Part shown: positions 27,963 through 36,825 of the stretch, piece by piece | Layout: each line of letters begins with the position of its first letter | Numbering within the stretch: position 1 is the stretch's first letter | Assembly (NCBI GenBank): GCA_944326035.1 | Contig: CALVCS010000011.1 | Span: 1 to 64,000 of the forward strand | Length of the DNA: 64,000 nt | Reading direction: 5' to 3' | From: an uncultured Alistipes sp. | GTDB taxonomy: Bacteria; Bacteroidota; Bacteroidia; Bacteroidales; Rikenellaceae | Notes under the pieces: model-generated | The model's database searches: none | Told to the model about the DNA's origin: nothing | What the model saw: only the letters and a program-made list of their open reading frames with translations | Program-made: the position numbers and the translations under genes

Positions 27963-27998
27963 CAAAAAATAGGCTGTTCTGAGTCCAGAACAGCCTAT
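27963..27998 (-). terminator. Intrinsic terminator of the PHP gene
   Basis: A 13-bp inverted repeat (ATAGGCTGTTCTG at 27969-27981, complement at 27986-27998), followed on the minus strand by a TTTTTT run. Confidence 0.85.
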
Positions 27999-28024
27999 CG
28001 CTTACGAAAGAGAGATATCTCGCT

Positions 28025-29110
28025 TTAAATTTTAAGGGTGTATGGTAAGCCCCGATGGGGAGCGATCCATAAGTTGGTCACTTCGAAATTGACCTCGTTC
28101 GAGCGGACGCCTGATTCGAGATGGATGGTGAGGGTTTGTTGACTGTGAGGTTTGAGTGTGCAGGTGCGGAAATAGATGAGATGCGGATCGTGTTCGGTCT
28201 TTTCCAGATGAAAGACTAAGTCGGAACGGTTGAAGATCGTGAGGGTGACGGATTGGTCGGTTTGATGGACGGTTCGGATTTGCAGGGCGTTTTCGAACAG
28301 CTCTTTCAAATAGGCTTCTTCTCCGATCAGGTTCTCACCGAAATAAACGGCAGTTCGGCGATGAAGCAGTGCTTCGCGGATACCTTCGGCGGAACGTTCT
28401 TTAACGAATACCAGGGTCATGGGACGATGTTCTCCGTGGGAAAAGTCGATGTCGGATTGCATGGGTTGATGACTGTCGGAGTTGCCGAGCAGGGTGAGTT
28501 TTTTATCCAGACACCATTGATGGGCTTCCGGAGAGTAGGTATTGGCGTTCACCACTTCGATCCCTTGTAGACAGCCGTTTTTCCACAGTTCGGTGTGTTC
28601 GTCCCACCAGAGGGTGGTGTCGGGTTGTTGGGCTTCCCATCCGGGGTGATTCCAGAAAATGAAAGCGTTTTGTCGTTTGGCGGCGGCGAAGGCATCGCGG
28701 TATTCGGGACGATCCAGTGAATCGGCATCGGAGATAAACAGGGCGTTTGAGTGTCCGGGAGGCATCGATCGGGTGATTTCGCTACCGGGAATCAGAATAA
28801 TATTTCGGTTTTGAGCCGCTTTTTTTGCGATTTCGAAGGAACGGTTGTGGGAGGCTTGAATATCTTGTCGGTGCGGCCGGTATTCGATATGCTCGGTGAG
28901 GGCGATCGCATCGAGACCTTCCCGATAGGCTTCATCCACACGAACGGTGGGCCAGACGGTCCCGTCGGAGAAAACGGTGTGGAGGTGAAAGTCACATTTT
29001 AGCGTTTGATAATCTTTGAGGTCGGGAATAGCGATCTCCTGGCGGATTTGGGCTGATAGTGTTCCGCAACTCAGCATGAGAACCAGCAATGGTAATCTTA
29101 TGTTTTTCAT
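28025..29110 (-). CDS. Secreted PHP-domain metal-dependent phosphoesterase
   Basis: The PHP fold binds two or three metals and usually hydrolyses phosphoesters. A signal peptide (MKNIRLPLLVLMLSCGTLSAQ) sends it out of the cytoplasm. The PHP motifs appear in order: CDFHLHTVFSDG, ALTEHIEYRPH, IPGSEITR, GHSNALF, FWNHPGWE, then LGNSDSHQ near residue 215. The last ~100 residues look like a beta-sandwich appendage. It is a monocistronic unit upstream of, but separated by about 600 bp and a terminator from, the SusCD pair. Substrate unknown. Confidence 0.88.
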   Translation of the reverse strand: MKNIRLPLLVLMLSCGTLSAQIRQEIAIPDLKDYQTLKCDFHLHTVFSDGTVWPTVRVDEAYREGLDAIALTEHIEYRPHRQDIQASHNRSFEIAKKAAQNRNIILIPGSEITRSMPPGHSNALFISDADSLDRPEYRDAFAAAKRQNAFIFWNHPGWEAQQPDTTLWWDEHTELWKNGCLQGIEVVNANTYSPEAHQWCLDKKLTLLGNSDSHQPMQSDIDFSHGEHRPMTLVFVKERSAEGIREALLHRRTAVYFGENLIGEEAYLKELFENALQIRTVHQTDQSVTLTIFNRSDLVFHLEKTEHDPHLIYFRTCTLKPHSQQTLTIHLESGVRSNEVNFEVTNLWIAPHRGLPYTLKI

Positions 29111-29303
29111 AAATGGGAAATGAGATATAAATTCGGCGACAAAATAAGTCGGATCATTGGATCTGAGTTTTAAGAAAAGGTAATGTTTCTGTAAATTGTG
29201 GAATAGGAGAGAAAAAGGACAGAAAAACTCGGAGGATCCGGAAAATTGGAAAAGACCGGAAAGCGTTGAACAGACAAACAGTGGTTTGGAAACGGCGAAT
29301 GAT

Positions 29304-29335
29304 TAAAAATCCCCGGTCTCTGAGGAGACCGGGGG
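29304..29335 (-). terminator. Intrinsic terminator of manC-murF
   Basis: CCCCGGTCTC (29311-29320) pairs with GAGACCGGGG (29325-29334); on the minus strand it is followed by ATTTTTAATC. Confidence 0.85.
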
Positions 29336-29364
29336 AAAGTCGGAGAAAAGGAGTCGTTAGGTCG

Positions 29365-30684
29365 TTAGAGAAGATCGACTGCCTGTTCGAGTTGAATGCC
29401 TCGTGATCCCTTGATCAGAATCAATTGTCCGGTGAGGGGATGAGTCTGCAGGTAGAGGCACAAATCGGCAGTATTGGCAAAGGTCGGGAAGGCGGTATCC
29501 TGCGCCACCTGACAAAAGACCGGGCCGACCAGGAAGACGTGTTGAAGATCGGCCGTGCGCAGTCGTTCGACAATGGCCCGGTGGGCTTGAGGAGCCCATG
29601 CGCCCAGTTCCCGCATATCGCCCAGGATGACCGAACGCGGCAAGGTCTGGCCGGAGGCCGGATCGATGGCCGACTCTTCGCGCAGGAAATTATCCAATGC
29701 GGCGTTCATGCTCGATGGGTTGGCATTGTAGGCGTCCAGGATCAGCACGTTGCGGGAGGTAACCGCCCGTTGCGAGCGGTTGTTGTCCGGGATATAGCTT
29801 TCGATGGCGGCAACAATTTCGGTGGTCGGAATCTGGAAATAGTGGCCGATCGCCAGGGCGGCTGCGATGTTGTTGCGGTTATAATCGCCAGTCAGATGGG
29901 TTCGAATGGTGAGCCCGGCTTCATGGACTTCGAGGCCGGTATCGGTGTGGGTGCCGTGCAGGATGGAGGCCCGATAGGGGATGGCTTTCAGGGTCGGACG
30001 CTCTGTGATCATCGCTTGTAACGTGTCGTCGTCCTGGCGATAGAAGGCCGTTTTGCCCACCGAGGCCAAGTAGTCGAACAGCTCGCCTTTCCCTTGTTTG
30101 ACCCCGTCGGGTCCCCCGAATCCTTCGAGATGGGCCAGGCCGATGTTGGTGATCAACCCGAAATCCGGTTGGGCGATCTCACACAACCGGGCAATTTCTC
30201 CGCGGTGACTGGCGCCCATCTCTACGATACCGAATTCGGTTTGGCGGTTCATGGACAGGAGCGTCAACGGTACGCCGATGTGGTTGTTGAGGTTTCCTTG
30301 GGTAATCGAGGTGTGCCAACGACGGGACAGAACCCGTCCGATGAGCTCTTTGGTGGTTGTTTTCCCATTGCTGCCGGTGATGGCCAGGATAGGAATGCCC
30401 AAGGTTTGTCGATGCAGGGTGGCCAGGGCTTGCAGGGTCTCCAGCACATTGTCGACCGCGATATAACGTTCATAGGTGGCGTCGGAAGCGGGGGGGAGAA
30501 TCGTCGGATCATCCACGACGGCCCATGCGGCGCCGGCTTGCAAGGCCGCCGCGGCATAGCGGTTCCCGTTGAAATTTTCGCCTCGCAGGGCGAAGAACAA
30601 ACAGCCGGGATCGATTTTCCGGCTGTCCGTTGAGAGGCGAGGCTGTTGGGAGAACAGCTCGTATAAGCGGTGTAGGGTATCCAT
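29365..30684 (-). CDS. murF: UDP-N-acetylmuramoyl-tripeptide--D-alanyl-D-alanine ligase
   Basis: MurF adds D-Ala-D-Ala to complete the peptidoglycan pentapeptide precursor. The ATP-binding loop is ITGSNGKTTTKELIG, with the N-terminal LSTDSRKIDPGCLFFALRGENFNG typical of the family, then GIVEMGASHRGEIARL, LITNIGLAHLEGFG and ILDAYNANPSSMNAAL. I start at ATG 30684 (MDTLHRLYELF), giving 439 residues; the longer open frame overlaps manC and has no family similarity. It lies 26 nt after manC. Confidence 0.95.
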   Translation of the reverse strand: MDTLHRLYELFSQQPRLSTDSRKIDPGCLFFALRGENFNGNRYAAAALQAGAAWAVVDDPTILPPASDATYERYIAVDNVLETLQALATLHRQTLGIPILAITGSNGKTTTKELIGRVLSRRWHTSITQGNLNNHIGVPLTLLSMNRQTEFGIVEMGASHRGEIARLCEIAQPDFGLITNIGLAHLEGFGGPDGVKQGKGELFDYLASVGKTAFYRQDDDTLQAMITERPTLKAIPYRASILHGTHTDTGLEVHEAGLTIRTHLTGDYNRNNIAAALAIGHYFQIPTTEIVAAIESYIPDNNRSQRAVTSRNVLILDAYNANPSSMNAALDNFLREESAIDPASGQTLPRSVILGDMRELGAWAPQAHRAIVERLRTADLQHVFLVGPVFCQVAQDTAFPTFANTADLCLYLQTHPLTGQLILIKGSRGIQLEQAVDLL

Positions 30685-30710
30685 ACCGTGCAGTGTGTCA
30701 GAAGGGTCGA

Positions 30711-31796
30711 TTAGATGTATTCGTCCCCGAGTTTGAACTTGACGTCGTCTACGAAGACCTTGATGTTTTGTTCGTTGGCTTTCGGGCAGATCATCAGTAC
30801 GTCGGGGGTGTCCACGACGATATAATCGTCGAGAGAGTCGATAACGGTCAATTTGCCGGGAGCGCTGTTGATAATGCAATGCTGGGTGTCGTACGTCAGG
30901 GTTTTGCCATAGCAGACATTTCCGTGTTCGTCTTTGGGGGCATTTTGATAGAGGGAGCCCCACGTGCCGATATCCGACCAGCCGAAGTCACTGCGACGCA
31001 CATAGGCATCCCGTGTTTTTTCCATCACGCCGTAGTCGATCGAGATGCTGCGGCATTCGGCATAGACGGTATTGATGGCTTGTTGTTCTTCGGGGGTATT
31101 ATATAAAGGAGCGATCGAGGCGAACAGTTGTTGGGTTTCGGGCAGAAACTCGTTCAGGTTGGCCATGATGGTGCTGACTTTCCAGATAAAGATGCCGGCA
31201 TTCCAGAAAAACTCTCCGCTGTCGACAAATACCTTGGCCAATTCCAGGTTGGGTTTTTCGGTAAAGGTTTTGACGCGGCTGACGGCCGGGTGTGCGGGAT
31301 CGACTTCAGGTTCGATCTGGATGTATCCATAACCGGTATCCGGGCGACTGGGGCGGATGCCGATGGTCATCAAGGCCGGGCGTTGTTCCACGAATTCGGC
31401 CCCTTCGGTTATCACTTCACAGAATTCGGCTTCATTGAGGATCAGGTGGTCGGCCGGGGTGACGATCATGGTTGCCTGGGGATCCATGGCTTGCAATCTC
31501 CAGGCCGAATAGGCAACGGCCGGAGCCGTATTGCGGCCAATGGGTTCGCACAGGATCTGATTTTCCTGTAATTCGGGGAGGTGTTCCAACACTTGGTCTT
31601 TGTAGAGACTGTTGGTGATGACCAGAAAATTTTCGGGGGGGATGATGCGGGCGAATCGTTCATAGGTATGGCGGATGAAACTTTTGCCGGTACCCAGGAT
31701 GTCCAAAAACTGTTTGGGCATTGTACGGCGACTGATCGGCCAGAAACGACTGCCGACTCCACCGGCCATGATGACGCAATAACGCTGACGGTTCAT
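30711..31796 (-). CDS. manC: Mannose-1-phosphate guanylyltransferase (GDP-mannose synthesis)
   Basis: It makes GDP-mannose from mannose 1-phosphate and GTP, feeding capsule, O-antigen or fucose pathways. The nucleotide-binding start IMAGGVGSRFWPISR is at residues ~9-23, with the PKQFLDILG following, EPIGRNTAPAVAYSA, TPADHLI and the sugar-binding FTEKPNLELA. It is the short 361-residue form without the C-terminal isomerase domain. The start is ATG 31796; the open frame extends further upstream with unrelated sequence. Co-transcribed with murF. Confidence 0.94.
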   Translation of the reverse strand: MNRQRYCVIMAGGVGSRFWPISRRTMPKQFLDILGTGKSFIRHTYERFARIIPPENFLVITNSLYKDQVLEHLPELQENQILCEPIGRNTAPAVAYSAWRLQAMDPQATMIVTPADHLILNEAEFCEVITEGAEFVEQRPALMTIGIRPSRPDTGYGYIQIEPEVDPAHPAVSRVKTFTEKPNLELAKVFVDSGEFFWNAGIFIWKVSTIMANLNEFLPETQQLFASIAPLYNTPEEQQAINTVYAECRSISIDYGVMEKTRDAYVRRSDFGWSDIGTWGSLYQNAPKDEHGNVCYGKTLTYDTQHCIINSAPGKLTVIDSLDDYIVVDTPDVLMICPKANEQNIKVFVDDVKFKLGDEYI

Positions 31797-31923
31797 AAAT
31801 ATTAGGGGTTTTTGAGATTCGTTTGCTGAGACAATATTACCTTTTTTCGGGCAGATAAACAAACTTCCGAGGGCATCCTGCCACTTTTCCCGGAGGCAAG
31901 AGAAGGAACTGCCGGAATTTTCG

Positions 31924-31931
31924 TACCTTTG
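31924..31931 (+). promoter_or_regulatory. Bacteroidota -7 element upstream of pssA
   Basis: TACCTTTG, 160 bp before the pssA start; the implied long leader contains the 8-bp tandem repeat at 32044. No good -33 element. Confidence 0.5.
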
Positions 31932-32043
31932 GCCAGTTGAAGGGTTCCTTACTGGGCGTCCGGAAGGGTCGGAGCGCAGGCAAAGAGGGTGAGAAGAGGG
32001 GGACGAGACCTCGGGGCTGAAGGGCAGCAAAGAGGGAGAGCAG

Positions 32044-32080
32044 GGAAGAGAGGAAGAGAGGAAGAGAGGAAGAGAGGAAG
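32044..32080. repeat. 8-bp simple sequence repeat in the pssA leader
   Basis: Four perfect copies of GGAAGAGA (32044-32075) and a partial fifth, ending about 10 bp before the first pssA ATG. The purine-rich array overlaps the region where a ribosome would bind. Confidence 0.85.
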
Positions 32081-32089
32081 GAATCAGGT

Positions 32090-32833
32090 ATGATTAAGGA
32101 GGAGACGATGAAAAAAAAGACCTCACAGGAATCGCAGAAAATAACCTTGTTTACGATTCCGAATGTACTGACACTGTGTAATTTAATTTCCGGGTCATTG
32201 GCCGTGGTGTTTACGCTGCGGTACGATGGACTGCAGATGGCGTTTTTCATGATTGTGGCGGCGGCGGTATTCGATTTTCTGGATGGCTTTTCCGCACGGC
32301 TGTTTCACAGCAATTCGCAGCTGGGAGTGCAGCTGGACTCCCTGTCCGATGTGGTGAGCTTCGGGGTGGCTCCTTCGGCCATCTTGCTGAGTATGTTCGA
32401 AGCCTCAGGTGGGGTGGGTGAAATCGGTTACGGGGTCTTTCTGTTGGCCGCTTTTTCGGCTTTGCGGTTGGCCAAATTCAATATCGACGATCGGCAACAC
32501 GACCACTTCATCGGACTGCCGACACCGGCGGCCGCGCTGTTTGTGGCCTCGCTGGGGTATATGTTCGAGGCCCGGCTCTTTACGATTCATCCGGCGATCG
32601 TTTTGGCGATCGCACTGGTCCTGGCCCTCTTGCTGATTAGCGAAATCCCGATGTTCGCCCTGAAATTCAAACAATACGGATTTAAAGGAAACGAAATCCG
32701 CTATCTGTTTCTGGCCGTTTCGCTGGTGGCTCTGTTGATCGGAGGATTCGGGGCGGTGAGCGGCATTATTTTGCTCTATATCCTGATTTCGATCGTTTCG
32801 TGGGCGGTCGGAAAGCCCGTGCAGAAGGGGTGA
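32090..32833 (+). CDS. pssA: CDP-diacylglycerol--serine O-phosphatidyltransferase
   Basis: PssA makes phosphatidylserine, the precursor of phosphatidylethanolamine. The CDP-alcohol phosphotransferase signature D-x2-D-G-x2-A-R-x8-G-x3-D-x3-D is complete (DFLDGFSARLFHSNSQLGVQ then LDSLSD). About seven membrane segments follow. N-terminal TIPNVLTLCNLISGSLAVVF is typical. Two in-frame starts exist: 32090, and 32108 (MKKKTSQES), the latter resembling other family members. No psd gene is adjacent. Confidence 0.93.
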   Translation: MIKEETMKKKTSQESQKITLFTIPNVLTLCNLISGSLAVVFTLRYDGLQMAFFMIVAAAVFDFLDGFSARLFHSNSQLGVQLDSLSDVVSFGVAPSAILLSMFEASGGVGEIGYGVFLLAAFSALRLAKFNIDDRQHDHFIGLPTPAAALFVASLGYMFEARLFTIHPAIVLAIALVLALLLISEIPMFALKFKQYGFKGNEIRYLFLAVSLVALLIGGFGAVSGIILLYILISIVSWAVGKPVQKG

Positions 32834-32868
32834 GATCGCTCGCGGATAGGCATCTTTGAATTTTTTAC

Positions 32869-32876
32869 TACCTTTG
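32869..32876 (+). promoter_or_regulatory. Bacteroidota -7 element for the porin gene
   Basis: TACCTTTG, 88 bp before the porin ATG. The -33 element is unclear. Confidence 0.5.
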
Positions 32877-32964
32877 CCGTACTTTTTTGAGGCATTAAAC
32901 GTTATAGTTCAGGCTTTCAGAGGGGACGGAATCCGTCGCCGAAAGCCCAGATAAAGGCATCAGC

Positions 32965-35058
32965 GTGAATTTTCGTCGGGGTAGATACAAGGCCATGGCC
33001 TGGCTGTTCGGAGCGATGATTTGCTTCGGGACAGGCTCCTCGTCTGCTCAGACGACTGGTATCCGTTCACCGTTCGGAACGATCCAGGATCCGCAGACCC
33101 AGATGCAGTATGGTCCCCAGGCCGGGGTGGTCGACCATAATGCCGAACAGACCAAAGCCGATACGACCAAAAAAGAGGCGAAAATTCGTAAACCGCTGGA
33201 ATCGTATTTTTTCGGTGATTCGTTGCGGGCCCGCTTGAACTTTGCCTGGACGCCCAATCTGGAGGTCAACGAAGTCAAGTTTATCGATATCGACACGGCA
33301 CTGAACGGCTTTCAAAACGATTATCCCTTTTTGCAACATGGCGTGGGATCCATCTACACCGGGAATGTCGGCGGCCCCTCCATGCCGTTGGACTACTACG
33401 ATCGGCCCGATTATCGGAACTTTGCGTTTGCGCAGGTGGTGGACGATTATCTGTTTAGGCCCGATCGGGTTCGTTTTTTCAATGTTAAGAAGGCCTTTAC
33501 CCACTTTTCCTACTCCATGTCGGGGCAGGTGAAGCGTTTCGAAGAGGGTTTCCGGATCACCCATGCCCAAAATATCTCCCCCTCCAGCGGCTTCAATATC
33601 GACTACCGGACGTGGGGGATGCGCGGGATCTATACCAACCATAAGACCCGGGATAAAAACCTTTCGATGGCCTTCTCCCATACCGGGAAGAAATATACCC
33701 TGCAGGCGGGATACATCTATAATATGGTCCGTTTGAACGAAAACGGGGGGATTACCGAGGATCGCAGCATTCGTGATACGGTGTTCGAGATGCCGGAAGT
33801 GATTCCGGTTCATTTGCAGAATGCGCGCAATCTGTTGAAAAACAATACGTGGTATCTGTTTCAATCGTACGGGATCCCTTTGCGCAAACTCTCCGAAGAG
33901 GATTTTTCGATTGCCGACCGCTCTTCGTTTTTCATCGGTCATTCGATGGAGTACAGCCGCTTTTCCCGCAACTACACCGATAGCAAAGCCTCCTCGGGCG
34001 ACTATTTTGCCTCATGGTATATCGACCCGACACAGAGCCGTGATTCTACCTATGAACGCCTCTTTTCGAACAAGGTGTTCGTCCAGATCCAGCCCTGGGA
34101 TCGCGAAGGCGCCGTGGGGGTGATTAATGCGGGGATCGGGCACGACATGCATCTCTATTCGCAGTTCACGCCCGATGACTACCTGATGCGCTTTTCCACC
34201 GCGAAACGAAACGATACGTATATATACGGTTCCCTACGGGGAAAGATCAGCCGTTATGTGGATTGGGATGCCCACATGAAATACCATCCCTTCGGCGATT
34301 TCAGCCAGGATATGACCCTGGGAGGAGATATCGCCATGAGACTATTTATTCGACAACAACCTGTGACGCTCAGCGGGAGTATCACGTACGATCGTCGTAC
34401 GCCGAACTACTGGATGCAGCGTTATTTCTCTAACCACTTTGTGTGGTCAAACTCTTTTTTGAAAGAGACTGAGACCCGCTTCATGGTCAAGCTTTCGGCC
34501 CCGATCATCGGGCTGGAGCTCGGCGCAACCAACAGCATGACCCAGGATAAGATCTATTTTGGGTCGGATATGGTGCCCGCCCAATACAACGGGACCGTGA
34601 ATGTGCTGGGTCTGTACGGCCAAAAGGATTTCCGCCTCGGCGGACTTCACCTGAACCACCGGGTATTGCTCCAGTTTAGTAATGCCAAGGAGGTTGTCTC
34701 TGTGCCGCTGGCCGGGGTCTATCTGAGCTATTTTTACGAGTTCAATGTGGTGAAAAATGTGTTGCGTGTACAGATCGGTATCGATGGACGCTACAACACG
34801 AAATACGATGGTTATGGGTACAATCCGGCCATCATGCAGTTTTACACCTATCGGCTCGAGGGCGATGACAGACAAATCGGGGGCTATCCGATGTTGGACT
34901 TTTTCGTGACTGCGAAATGGAAACGCATGCGGATTCTAGCCAAACTGCAGCACCTGAACGAGGATCTGTTCGGAGAACGCAATTATTTCTCGGTACAGCA
35001 CTATCCGCTCAACAAGCGGATGTTCAGATTGGGCATCTCCTGGACGTTCTATGACTAG
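32965..35058 (+). CDS. Putative outer-membrane porin (Porin_10-like)
   Basis: A 697-residue beta-barrel type protein with a signal peptide ending at SSSAQ (about residue 29). It shows the alternating aromatic, strand-rich pattern of outer-membrane barrels and ends MFRLGISWTFYD, with a C-terminal aromatic residue near the end as recognised by the BAM machinery. Segments such as PLDYYDRPDYRNFAFAQ and FFNVKKAFTHFSYSMSGQ match the Bacteroidota 'putative porin' family as I remember it. A Lys/Thr/Glu-rich linker (residues ~55-75) precedes the barrel. The transported substrate is unknown. Confidence 0.85.
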   Translation: MNFRRGRYKAMAWLFGAMICFGTGSSSAQTTGIRSPFGTIQDPQTQMQYGPQAGVVDHNAEQTKADTTKKEAKIRKPLESYFFGDSLRARLNFAWTPNLEVNEVKFIDIDTALNGFQNDYPFLQHGVGSIYTGNVGGPSMPLDYYDRPDYRNFAFAQVVDDYLFRPDRVRFFNVKKAFTHFSYSMSGQVKRFEEGFRITHAQNISPSSGFNIDYRTWGMRGIYTNHKTRDKNLSMAFSHTGKKYTLQAGYIYNMVRLNENGGITEDRSIRDTVFEMPEVIPVHLQNARNLLKNNTWYLFQSYGIPLRKLSEEDFSIADRSSFFIGHSMEYSRFSRNYTDSKASSGDYFASWYIDPTQSRDSTYERLFSNKVFVQIQPWDREGAVGVINAGIGHDMHLYSQFTPDDYLMRFSTAKRNDTYIYGSLRGKISRYVDWDAHMKYHPFGDFSQDMTLGGDIAMRLFIRQQPVTLSGSITYDRRTPNYWMQRYFSNHFVWSNSFLKETETRFMVKLSAPIIGLELGATNSMTQDKIYFGSDMVPAQYNGTVNVLGLYGQKDFRLGGLHLNHRVLLQFSNAKEVVSVPLAGVYLSYFYEFNVVKNVLRVQIGIDGRYNTKYDGYGYNPAIMQFYTYRLEGDDRQIGGYPMLDFFVTAKWKRMRILAKLQHLNEDLFGERNYFSVQHYPLNKRMFRLGISWTFYD

Positions 35059-35096
35059 ACTGAGGGCAGGAAAGCAGCCCGACCAACCCAAAATGT

Positions 35097-36458
35097 ATGC
35101 TAAAACGAGTATGTCAAGTAGCTTTTCTAGCTTTAGCAATCAGTTCTTTAATCAGTTGTAATGTTCGAAAATCCGCTCCCGGCAACCGCAACGAATTGGT
35201 GGTGGTCATGGATGAACAGATGCCGGGCTATTTCGTGCTGAACGGCGAACGATACGGCTATCAGTACGATCTTTTCAAGGCGTATGCCGATGCCCGCGGG
35301 AAACAGTTGCGGGTGGTGGACGGTCAGAAACCGTCTGTCTACGCTCGGATGTTGGACAAAGGCGAGGTGGATGTCCTGACCACCCTGACCGACCATGTCG
35401 AAAAGGCGGATCGGCCGTTCGAAGTGCCGATTTATCAAACTTCGTATGTGTTGTTGTGCGGATCTCGCCAGGCGGCTCAGGTGCGCCGCGATCCCGCCTT
35501 TGCGTTGATTCCCTTTTTGAAACAGGGGAAAGTATTGGTCTCCTCGGGCTTCAAGGGGACGAAGGCTTACAGTACGTTGCTGGATTCGCTGCCGGCCAAT
35601 GTCTATGTCTCGTCCTGCAACAGCTTCGATTTGATCGAAAGCGTGGCCAATGGGACATACGATTATGTGATTTGCGAAATGAGCGAAGCCCAGTTGGGCT
35701 GTGCGATGATCCGTCAGGTCGAAGAGGTGTATCGATTTGCCGAACCCATTGCGCTCAGTGCGGTGGTGACCCCCCTCGATCCGGCGCTCAAGGCCGATTT
35801 CGAAAGTTGGCTGGAAGCCTACCGGGGTAGTTCGGAATACGCCGTGCTCAACGATCTCTATTTTGCAAAGGGCATTGTCGGCGCCTTGGTGAACAAGGGG
35901 GTGAATGGGTATCTCCCGGGGCGCATCTCTGCCTATGACGAAGTCTTTAAGCGGGTGTGTGAACGCGAAGGGTACGATTGGCGGTTCATCTCGGCCATTG
36001 CCTACAACGAATCGCGATTCAATCCGGATGTGGTTTCTCATAAAGGGGCTCAGGGCTTGATGCAGGTGATGCCTCGTGTGGCCCGTCAGTTCGGGGTGCA
36101 GGGCGATCTGAAAGATCCGGAACAGAATGTTTTGCTGGCCCTCAAGGTGTTGGGAAAAATTGAAAAATCGTTGAATTTTGCTCCGGAGACTTCGTGGACC
36201 GATCGCATGCAGATCGTGTTGGCCTGTTATAATGCCGGATTGGGCCATGTACTCGATGCCCGGAATCTGGCGCGCAAGCGAGGCGGCAATCCCGACAGTT
36301 GGAAAGATGTCTCGGCCTGTCTGAAAGCCAAGTCCGATCCGACCGTAGCCCAGGATGAAGTGGTGAAATGCGGCCCCTTCAACAGTCGGCAGACCTTGGC
36401 GTTTGTCGATCAGGTGTGGTCTCGTTACCACGTCTATTGCCACCATATCGAACGATAA
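35097..36458 (+). CDS. MltF-like lytic transglycosylase lipoprotein
   Basis: A two-domain lipoprotein that cleaves peptidoglycan. The signal peptide ends with a lipobox (SLISC, Cys21). Residues ~33-265 form a solute-binding-protein-like domain (YGYQYDLFKAYADARG, VDVLTTLT) as in MltF, where it regulates activity. The lytic transglycosylase (SLT) domain runs from about 285, with the catalytic glutamate E305 in AYNESRFNP and the family motifs GAQGLMQVMP and ACYNAGLGHV. It lies 38 nt after the porin gene and probably shares its transcript. Confidence 0.93.
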   Translation: MLKRVCQVAFLALAISSLISCNVRKSAPGNRNELVVVMDEQMPGYFVLNGERYGYQYDLFKAYADARGKQLRVVDGQKPSVYARMLDKGEVDVLTTLTDHVEKADRPFEVPIYQTSYVLLCGSRQAAQVRRDPAFALIPFLKQGKVLVSSGFKGTKAYSTLLDSLPANVYVSSCNSFDLIESVANGTYDYVICEMSEAQLGCAMIRQVEEVYRFAEPIALSAVVTPLDPALKADFESWLEAYRGSSEYAVLNDLYFAKGIVGALVNKGVNGYLPGRISAYDEVFKRVCEREGYDWRFISAIAYNESRFNPDVVSHKGAQGLMQVMPRVARQFGVQGDLKDPEQNVLLALKVLGKIEKSLNFAPETSWTDRMQIVLACYNAGLGHVLDARNLARKRGGNPDSWKDVSACLKAKSDPTVAQDEVVKCGPFNSRQTLAFVDQVWSRYHVYCHHIER

Positions 36459-36478
36459 CCGGATACGATTCCATATTC

Positions 36479-36515
36479 AGAGGGTGTCTTCTTGGTAAGG
36501 CACCCTCTTTTTTTT
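36479..36515 (+). terminator. Intrinsic terminator after the MltF-like gene
   Basis: AGAGGGTGTCTT pairs with AAGGCACCCTCT (one G-U), followed by eight T residues. Confidence 0.88.
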
Positions 36516-36740
36516 GTGGGTGAAGCAACGCGAAAAGGAAACGTTCCTGGTATAAAGTGAACGTTGGCAAGAATCGAGAAGAAAAGGGTGGCTGTGTGTC
36601 GGGGGCCTCATGTGTGAAGCCGTCTTTGAGAATGGAGAGAGAAAGATTGTAGGTTTTGGTTCGACACTTCGAACAGCGCTCGGGATTGACGGGAGTGGGT
36701 TTCAAAGAGCGTGTGGGGCGTGTTGCCGATAGAATTGGAT

Positions 36741-36772
36741 AAAAAAAGACAGACCCGATTATCGGGTCTGTC
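36741..36772 (-). terminator. Intrinsic terminator of ppdK
   Basis: GACAGACCCGAT (36748-36759) pairs with ATCGGGTCTGTC (36761-36772); the minus strand continues with TTTTTTT. Confidence 0.88.
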
Positions 36773-36825
36773 CGTTTAGTGCGAGGGAGTAGAGGTTTGG
36801 GCTCTACCTCCGGAAGCGTTTCCGG

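Larger units (their letters stand above)
27426..28024. other. AT-rich intergenic region upstream of susC
   Basis: It contains the susC promoter box at its left end and the terminator of the PHP gene at its right end. The 450 bp between is AT-rich and purine-rich with no family-like open frame; a 78-codon frame at 27729-27965 (-) has no supporting feature. Confidence 0.5.
36459..36825. other. Intergenic region between convergent genes
   Basis: It holds a terminator at each side (36479-36515 plus, 36741-36772 minus). The ~225 bp between them contain nothing I can support. Confidence 0.55.

Noticed and set aside
27729-27965. 78-codon minus-strand frame upstream of susC
   Set aside because: No signal, motif or promoter; it lies in low-complexity purine-rich DNA beside a terminator.
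30685-30963. Extended murF frame overlapping manC
   Set aside because: The upstream 93 codons are an out-of-frame reading of manC and have no MurF similarity. The same applies to the manC extension beyond 31796.
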